A stretch of 20,633 nt of DNA from Candidatus Kuenenia stuttgartensis (GTDB lineage Bacteria; Bacteroidota; Bacteroidia; Flavobacteriales_D; Crocinitomicaceae). The stretch is from positions 1-20,633 of the forward strand of contig CALPRR020000017.1 of the NCBI GenBank assembly GCA_943326025.2. The letters run 5' to 3'. Position 1 is the first letter of the stretch; each line of letters begins with the position of its first letter. Below, piece after piece: positions 16,054-20,633 of this stretch. Under the pieces are notes generated by a model, which saw nothing but the letters and a program-made list of their open reading frames with translations, searched no databases and was not told the origin of the DNA. A program made the translations under genes and the position numbers.

Positions 16054-16083
16054 GTGTGAGTTATCAACACTGATAACTCACAC
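16054..16083 (-). terminator. Strong terminator after the full-length tonB-like gene
   Basis: A perfect 12-bp stem (GTGTGAGTTATC at 16054-16065 with its complement at 16072-16083) closes a 6-base loop. On the minus strand it is followed by TTTTTCTTT (16053-16045). It starts 11 bp after the stop of the TonB gene and separates it from the two small paralogues. Confidence 0.85.
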
Positions 16084-16093
16084 AAGGATAAAT

Positions 16094-16969
16094 CTAATGA
16101 TTTAATTCAAAGTTTACTTTTAAATTGAAAATAGTATTCACAGCTTTTCCATTTATTTTCCCTGGTTTCCATCGAGGCATTGCCTTTACTACTCTCATTG
16201 CTTCTTTATCGCATTCAGGACATTCTTTTACGCCTCGAATAACTCTTACTGAACTTATGTCGCCAGTATTTGACACAACAAATTGTAAGTAGCATGGTCC
16301 TTGAATTTCATTAGAAACAGCAATCTCTGGATATTTTATGTTGCCACCTAAAAACTTCATTCTTTCAATTACTCCTCCCGGAAACTCAGCTTGTTCATCT
16401 AATTTAAACCCATCTACAATTTCATTAACATCAGGTTTTGTATCAATTATAAGAGTTTCTTTACCAATGCTAGGATCAGTTGGAAATCCTTCGTATCCTA
16501 AATTTGTTTCTGAACTTGCTGTTGTATTATTATCAGGAATAATAACTGGATCAGGATTTTGTTCTGGGTTGTCTGTTGCTTCTGGTTCTTCAAACTCAAA
16601 TGTTGGTTGACTTTCTTTTTGAACTTCGACTTTGTCTTCAGGAATCTCAATAATTTCATCTATTGGAATTTCAAAAGGAATTATTGTTCCGTCTGGTTTA
16701 TATTCTTCTTTAATTTCAGAAGCATTAATTCGGGTTAAACGAAAAGCTCCATACGACATACCTAAACCAGCTGTTAGGAAAAATAAAATAGCAACTATAT
16801 GTTTGTTGTAATCTCTTCGCATTGCATATGCACCGTATTCTTTGTTTCTTTTTTCAAAAACAATATCGTTGCGAGAGTTTGATGTTACTTGTTGCCAATT
16901 GCGTGACGAGAAAAACTCATAGATTGAGAACAATGTCACGATTCCGATAATGCAGAATAATACTACCAT
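16094..16969 (-). CDS. Energy transducer TonB, membrane-anchored
   Basis: A 291-residue TonB-family protein that spans the periplasm to drive TonB-dependent outer-membrane receptors using the ExbBD proton motor. There are two hydrophobic segments: residues 1-17 at the extreme N-terminus, and 57-76 (HIVAILFFLTAGLGMSYGAF). Between them is the Bacteroidota signature DIVFEKRNKEYGAYAMRR (35-52). A Pro/Glu-rich periplasmic spacer (about 83-185) leads to the TonB C-terminal domain (195-289), with FPGGVIERMKFLGGNIKYP, Cys226, the CPEC motif at 250-253 and MPRWKPG. The extra N-terminal helix is unusual for TonB. ExbB and ExbD genes are not in the window, so its motor must be encoded elsewhere. ATG at 16969 is the only start giving the full first helix. 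A terminator follows. Confidence 0.92.
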   Translation of the reverse strand: MVVLFCIIGIVTLFSIYEFFSSRNWQQVTSNSRNDIVFEKRNKEYGAYAMRRDYNKHIVAILFFLTAGLGMSYGAFRLTRINASEIKEEYKPDGTIIPFEIPIDEIIEIPEDKVEVQKESQPTFEFEEPEATDNPEQNPDPVIIPDNNTTASSETNLGYEGFPTDPSIGKETLIIDTKPDVNEIVDGFKLDEQAEFPGGVIERMKFLGGNIKYPEIAVSNEIQGPCYLQFVVSNTGDISSVRVIRGVKECPECDKEAMRVVKAMPRWKPGKINGKAVNTIFNLKVNFELNH

Positions 16970-17153
16970 AATTCATTAATTTTGTAAAGTGTCACGAAAA
17001 AAATGTCATAGGAATTCCATTATAAGTCTGGCCTTAATTTTTTTTGTTTTCAATAATAATGGGAAATCGTACTTAATTTTAAAGTGAATACACTTTTGGG
17101 TTAAACAATAAAAATTAAATCTAAAAGCTACAATTAGTAAGGGACTTGTAGTC
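16970..17153. other. First part of the 593-bp gene-free stretch
   Basis: Between the TonB start and the first hairpin I see no gene and no full promoter. A TATAAT-like hexamer occurs on the minus strand near 17022 without a partner box. Confidence 0.4.
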
Positions 17154-17212
17154 ATTCAAAAAGCTGTACACCTCTTTTTGAATTTCGTTCAAAGTTTGAT
17201 CAAACTTTTTTT
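17154..17212 (+). ncRNA. Two adjacent hairpins, possible small-RNA 3' end
   Basis: Hairpin one is a perfect 10-bp stem (ATTCAAAAAG at 17154-17163 with CTTTTTGAAT at 17174-17183) around a 10-base loop. Eight bases later AAAGTTTGATCAAACTTT (17191-17208), a perfect palindrome, can fold as a 7-bp stem with a GATC loop, and the T-run extends to 17212. On the plus strand this is the layout of a Rho-independent terminator behind another hairpin, yet no plus-strand gene precedes it. A short untranslated RNA is one reading; no promoter is recognised and no known RNA family is matched. Confidence 0.3.
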
Positions 17213-17310
17213 AATTTTTTTGGTAATTGTTTTTTTTGCACTTAATAGTAGATGATTTTTAAAACGTTGCAGGTTTTTATTTATTGTTGATGTTATATTA
17301 TCAAATTGTT

Positions 17311-17517
17311 AAGGAGTATTTGTTTCCTCCTTTGAAGAGCTTGTCCCGATTTTTATCGGGAAGGATTAAGGAGGATAATTACCCGAGAACTTAATTCTTT
17401 ATAGTTTAACTTCGAAATGACGATTATCGTTGTCTCCTCACTTAGTCTCCTTGCACTAACGTTTAGTCTTCGCAAATATATTTGCTCTCATCAAGGAGGG
17501 AAACAAAGTATTTACAT
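17311..17517. repeat. Roughly 200-bp element with imperfect terminal inverted repeats
   Basis: The left end (about 17316-17340, GTATTTGTTTCCTCCTTTGA then AGAGC) matches the reverse complement of the right end (about 17484-17512, GCTCTCATCAAGGAGGGAAA then CAAAGTAT) at most positions, with small gaps. Inside are a 7-bp hairpin TCCCGAT/ATCGGGA (17344-17350 with 17355-17361), the palindrome ACGATTATCGT (near 17420) and the 14-bp palindrome GCAAATATATTTGC (17472-17485). No open frame is present. The layout suggests a MITE-like or REP/BIME-like non-autonomous element. A clear target duplication is not visible; TTAA occurs outside both ends (17309-17312 and 17517-17520) but is uninformative in AT-rich DNA. 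Confidence 0.5.
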
Positions 17518-17533
17518 TAAAACAAATTTTTAG

Positions 17534-17561
17534 AATCCAAAATCCAAAATCCAAAATCCAA
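17534..17561. repeat. Four tandem copies of AATCCAA next to the uvrB stop
   Basis: Four exact 7-bp units (17534-17540, 17541-17547, 17548-17554, 17555-17561) end one base before the uvrB stop codon (17563-17565). The 12-mer AAAATCCAAAAT, which occurs in this array, recurs at 19721-19732 beyond the other end of uvrB in the same orientation. Replication-slippage tract; function unknown. Confidence 0.8.
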
Positions 17562-17562
17562 A

Positions 17563-19587
17563 TCATTTCTTCTTCCTACTCTCCAACTCAAACAAAATAT
17601 CTCTCAATCGAGCGGCTTCCATGAAATCTAAGTCTTTTGCTGCTTTTTCCATTGCTTTTCGAGTTGATTTAATCGCTTTGTCGAAATCTTCTGAACCATA
17701 ATTTTCGGTTCTAGGATCTGCAGCTAACGTAAATCCATTTTCAGCAGGATTGTCCATTCGTTCATCGTAAGTTCCAGTTCCGTCGGCAACTTTTGTTGAT
17801 TCTAAGATTTTGTTTTTCGATTTATTTAATGGCTGAGGCGTTAATCCGTGTTCAGTATTGTAATCTTCTTGAATTTTTCTTCTTCTAGCCGTTTCGTCTA
17901 TTGTTTTTTGCATTGAATCAGTCATTCGATCGGCATACATGATCACTGTTCCGTTTACATTTCTAGCAGCACGACCAACAGTTTGAACCAAAGAACGTAC
18001 ATTTCTCAAAAATCCTTCTTTGTCTGCATCTAAAATAGCAACCAATGAAACTTCTGGTAAATCCAATCCTTCTCTCAATAAGTTTACACCGATTAACACA
18101 TGAAAAGTTCCGAGCCTTAATTGACGAAGAATTTCAACTCGCTCTATTGTATCTACTTCACTGTGAATGTAACGACACAAAATTCCCATACGATCAAAGT
18201 ATTTTTGAAGTTCTTCGGCCATACGTTTTGTTAAGGTCGTAACCAAAGTACGTTCATCTCTTTCGATGCGTAATTGAATCTCTTCAATTAAGTTATCTAT
18301 TTGATTTAAACTTGGGCGAACATGGATAATTGGATCTAAAAGTCCAGTAGGTCGAATCACTTGTTCCACAACAACACCTTCAGATTTTTCTAATTCAAAA
18401 TCAGCTGGAGTTGCAGAAACGTATATTGTTTGAGGCATCATTTGTTCAAACTCTTCAAACTTCAAAGGCCGATTATCCATTGCTGCCTGCAAACGGAAAC
18501 CATAATCTACCAAATTGATTTTTCGAGCTCGGTCACCACCATACATGGCGCGAATTTGTGGAACCGTAACATGGCTTTCATCAATGACCATCATGAAATC
18601 TTTTGGAAAATAATCCAATAAGCAGAAAGGTCGTGTTCCTGGTAAACGTTGATCGAAATAACGCGAATAATTCTCAATTCCGGAACAATAACCTAATTCG
18701 CGAATCATTTCCATATCGTATTCAACGCGTTCTTGTAAACGTTTTCCTTCTTCGATTTTTCCTTCACGTTTGAATGCTTCAACTTGCAAAAGCATATCTT
18801 CTCCGATCTGATCGAGCGCCTGACGAGAAGTTTCTGGACTTGAAACGAAAATGTTAGCTGGATAAATATTGATTTCTACAAAACTGTCTAATTTGGTATT
18901 TGTTTCTGGATCGATTGAAGAAATAGCTTCGATGTCGTCCCCCCAAAATTCAACTCTTAACGCATAATCAGCATAAGCTAAAAAAATATCTACCGTATCT
19001 CCTTTTACACGAAACATTCCACGTTTGAATTCTGTATTAGCTCGTGAGTATAGATTTTCAACTAGTTTGTATAAGAATTTGTTTCTTGGATAGCTCATTC
19101 CTACTTTGATTGGAAGGATGCTGTTTGCAAATTCATTCGGATTACCAATTCCATAAATACAAGAAACTGAAGAAACTACTACTATATCTCTTCGACCTGA
19201 AAGTAGGGCAGAAGTTGTTGATAATCTCAATTTCTCTAATTCATCATTGATTTGAAGGTCTTTTTCAATATATGTCCCAGTTACCGGCATGTACGCCTCA
19301 GGTTGGTAATAATCGTAATAAGAAACAAAATATTCAACCGAATTCTCAGGGAAAAATTGCTTGAATTCTCCGTATAATTGAGCTGCAAGCGTTTTGTTAT
19401 GAGATAAAATTAAAGTCGGTCGATTCACTTCTTTTATAACATTTGCAACAGTAAATGTTTTTCCACTTCCAGTAACACCAAGCAAAGTTTGATCATGGGT
19501 TTCATCCAAAAGTCCAGAAACTAATTGTTTGATTGCTTCAGGTTGATCTCCAGTAGGTTGAAATTCAGAAACAAGTTTAAAATCCAT
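17563..19587 (-). CDS. uvrB: UvrABC nucleotide-excision-repair subunit B
   Basis: A 674-residue DNA-damage-verifying helicase-like ATPase that receives damaged DNA from UvrA and recruits UvrC. Walker A is GVTGSGKT (37-44). The beta-hairpin that inserts between DNA strands is YYDYYQPEAYMP (90-101), and Walker B is DESH (336-339). Motif IV/V sequences ATPADFELE and LLREGLDLPEV follow, then helicase motif VI QTVGRAARN. The C-terminal UVR coiled-coil that binds UvrC is KAAKDLDFMEAARLRDILFE (about 645-665). All domains are intact and length is standard. ATG at 19587 gives the typical MDFKLVSEFQPTGDQPEAI opening. It is divergent from terC across 208 bp and followed by the repeat-rich region at 17311-17561 rather than a simple terminator. 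No SOS-type operator is recognised. Confidence 0.98.
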   Translation of the reverse strand: MDFKLVSEFQPTGDQPEAIKQLVSGLLDETHDQTLLGVTGSGKTFTVANVIKEVNRPTLILSHNKTLAAQLYGEFKQFFPENSVEYFVSYYDYYQPEAYMPVTGTYIEKDLQINDELEKLRLSTTSALLSGRRDIVVVSSVSCIYGIGNPNEFANSILPIKVGMSYPRNKFLYKLVENLYSRANTEFKRGMFRVKGDTVDIFLAYADYALRVEFWGDDIEAISSIDPETNTKLDSFVEINIYPANIFVSSPETSRQALDQIGEDMLLQVEAFKREGKIEEGKRLQERVEYDMEMIRELGYCSGIENYSRYFDQRLPGTRPFCLLDYFPKDFMMVIDESHVTVPQIRAMYGGDRARKINLVDYGFRLQAAMDNRPLKFEEFEQMMPQTIYVSATPADFELEKSEGVVVEQVIRPTGLLDPIIHVRPSLNQIDNLIEEIQLRIERDERTLVTTLTKRMAEELQKYFDRMGILCRYIHSEVDTIERVEILRQLRLGTFHVLIGVNLLREGLDLPEVSLVAILDADKEGFLRNVRSLVQTVGRAARNVNGTVIMYADRMTDSMQKTIDETARRRKIQEDYNTEHGLTPQPLNKSKNKILESTKVADGTGTYDERMDNPAENGFTLAADPRTENYGSEDFDKAIKSTRKAMEKAAKDLDFMEAARLRDILFELESRKKK

Positions 19588-19763
19588 TGCAAATTATTTG
19601 AGTTAAAGTTACTTATTTTTTAATTCAGAAAATTGAGTTTAAAAGCTTTCTTTAAAAATGAATTTAGTTATTTATTACAGACTTTCAAATTGTGAAATTT
19701 TAATTCATAATTTAAAATTCAAAATCCAAAATTTTACATATCCATAATTCCGATTCAAAAAAG

Positions 19764-19771
19764 TATATTTG
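19764..19771 (+). promoter_or_regulatory. Likely -7 box for terC-dinB
   Basis: TATATTTG is an exact TANNTTTG match lying 24 bp before the terC ATG at 19796, which predicts a short A-rich leader. No TTG occurs at the -33 distance. The 208-bp uvrB-terC gap otherwise shows no riboswitch or operator that I recognise. Confidence 0.45.
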
Positions 19772-19795
19772 TGCAACAAACAATTTAAAGTTATC

Positions 19796-20554
19796 ATGAC
19801 AGAGCAATGGAATAATTTCATTTTTGAATTAAGTCATAACCCACTAAATGCTGTTTTTTTAATTCTAGGGATCATTTTATTAGAAGTGATTTTATCATTT
19901 GATAATGCAGCTGTTTTGGCTACAATGGTAAAAGATTTATCGCCTGAAAATCAATCTAAAGCTTTGCGATATGGTATTTTAGGTGCTTATTTGTTTAGAG
20001 GTGTAGCATTGATTTTAGTAGAGCAAATTTTAGAAATTTGGTGGTTAAAACCGATTGGAGGTTTGTATTTATTGTGGATGTGTATTCAACATTTTAGTTC
20101 TTCAGCAAAGCAAGAAGCCGAAGAAGAAGTGAAAGAAACCAAAAAGAGTTTTTTATATAAATATACAGTTGGAATTTTAGGCGTTTTTTGGTCGACTGTA
20201 CTTGCTGTTGAATTTATGGATATCGTATTTTCGATAGATAATATTTTTGCTGTTGTTGCTTACACTGAGAATATTATCATTATTTGTTTAGGAGTATTTA
20301 TAGGGATTTTAGCGATGAGGTATGTCGCAAAATACTTTGTTGTCTTAATGGAGAAATATCCATTTTTAGAGAAATCAGCTTTTATTGTAATTGGAATTTT
20401 AGGAGTGAAATTATGCTTCTCAGTTTTAGTGCACTTCAATAAAGAACAATTTGAATGGATTGAAAGTGAAGCTTTTGATATGTTTATTTCTGTTGTGACG
20501 CTTTTAATTTTCTTTATTCCTGTTATTTCAGTTAAGTTTTTTAAGAAAAAATAA
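19796..20554 (+). CDS. TerC-family integral membrane protein, probable metal exporter
   Basis: A 252-residue polytopic cytoplasmic-membrane protein of the TerC/YkoY type, a family linked to manganese or other metal efflux and to metalation of exported proteins. The two family metal motifs are visible: LEVILSFDNA (29-38) and EFMDIVFSIDN (139-149), with acidic residues in paired helices. A charged cytoplasmic loop (SAKQEAEEEVKETKKS, about 103-118) separates the halves. Further helices run to the lysine-rich C-terminus KFFKKK. I use ATG at 19796; a TTG at 19769 would add nine residues but falls inside the likely -7 box. The stop is followed directly by the dinB ATG, so the two are co-transcribed and probably translationally coupled. 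The metal substrate is inferred from the family. Confidence 0.9.
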   Translation: MTEQWNNFIFELSHNPLNAVFLILGIILLEVILSFDNAAVLATMVKDLSPENQSKALRYGILGAYLFRGVALILVEQILEIWWLKPIGGLYLLWMCIQHFSSSAKQEAEEEVKETKKSFLYKYTVGILGVFWSTVLAVEFMDIVFSIDNIFAVVAYTENIIIICLGVFIGILAMRYVAKYFVVLMEKYPFLEKSAFIVIGILGVKLCFSVLVHFNKEQFEWIESEAFDMFISVVTLLIFFIPVISVKFFKKK

Positions 20555-20633
20555 ATGAGTTTGCGTAAGATAATCCATGTGGATATGGATGCTTTTTACG
20601 CTTCCGTTGAACAATTAGATAATCCTGATTTAA
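20555..20633 (+). CDS. dinB: DNA polymerase IV (5' part)
   Basis: The first 26 codons of a Y-family translesion polymerase, reading MSLRKIIHVDMDAFYASVEQ and on to the window edge. HVDMDAFYASVE is the catalytic motif: Asp10 aligns with the metal-binding Asp8 of E. coli Pol IV, and Tyr15 sits at the steric-gate position that excludes ribonucleotides (Phe13 in E. coli). The ATG directly follows the terC stop (TAATAAATG-like junction, with zero bases between stop and start). The catalytic palm, fingers and little-finger domains lie outside the window. Close to uvrB, it gives the right end of the window a DNA-repair character, though no SOS operator is seen. Confidence 0.9.
   Translation, partial: MSLRKIIHVDMDAFYASVEQLDNPDL

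Noticed and set aside
17534..17561. The 7-bp tandem array as a CRISPR
   Set aside because: The units are directly joined with no spacers and are far too short.

Overview
The window is AT-rich chromosomal DNA from a member of the Bacteroidota, most likely order Flavobacteriales and perhaps a Crocinitomicaceae/Fluviicola-like organism (inference). The evidence is a TamL-type outer-membrane lipoprotein, TonB proteins with the VFEKRNKEYGAYAMRR signature, a split-subunit methylmalonyl-CoA mutase, promoters of the TTG-N17-23-TANNTTTG type, and A-rich start regions without Shine-Dalgarno sequences. All genes look chromosomal. I see no tRNA, rRNA, CRISPR array, prophage or complete insertion sequence.

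Layout. Positions 1-713 (+) hold the 3' part of nuoN (respiratory complex I), ending in a strong terminator. On the minus strand follow a SAM methyltransferase (851-1654), a secreted protein of unknown function (1742-2467), and a tight operon read as EI24/CysZ-like membrane protein, then mutA, then mutB (6775 down to 2556). Next upstream is dnaX (8596 down to 6873), split by a run of ten A. The zero frame stops just after the run and gives a 371-residue gamma-like protein. A -1 shift on the run opens a frame of about 200 codons that encodes a tau-like C-terminus. An RNA methyltransferase (9436 down to 8678) and tamL (9449-12112, +) are transcribed divergently; both appear to lack an ATG start and their 5' ends nearly collide.

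From 16969 down to 12412 (minus) lies an envelope cluster: a membrane-anchored TonB, two small exported TonB C-terminal-domain proteins, a PstS-like phosphate-binding lipoprotein and a large exported TPR protein. A strong terminator follows the first TonB gene, and the TPR gene has its own good promoter, so this is probably several transcripts. A 593-bp gene-free stretch (16970-17562) holds two hairpins that resemble the end of a small RNA, an element of about 210 bp with imperfect terminal inverted repeats, and four copies of a 7-bp tandem repeat touching the uvrB stop codon. uvrB (19587 down to 17563) is divergent from a terC-dinB pair (+), whose dinB is cut by the window edge.

How the genes fit together: most are housekeeping (respiration, propionate/succinyl-CoA metabolism, replication clamp loader, RNA modification, envelope assembly, DNA repair). 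The most interesting item is the dnaX decoding site. It would give this organism two clamp-loader products from one gene, in the manner of E. coli and Thermus dnaX, unless the run length is a sequencing or assembly error. The TonB cluster, with its shared three-cysteine signature, and the inverted-repeat element are the next most interesting.
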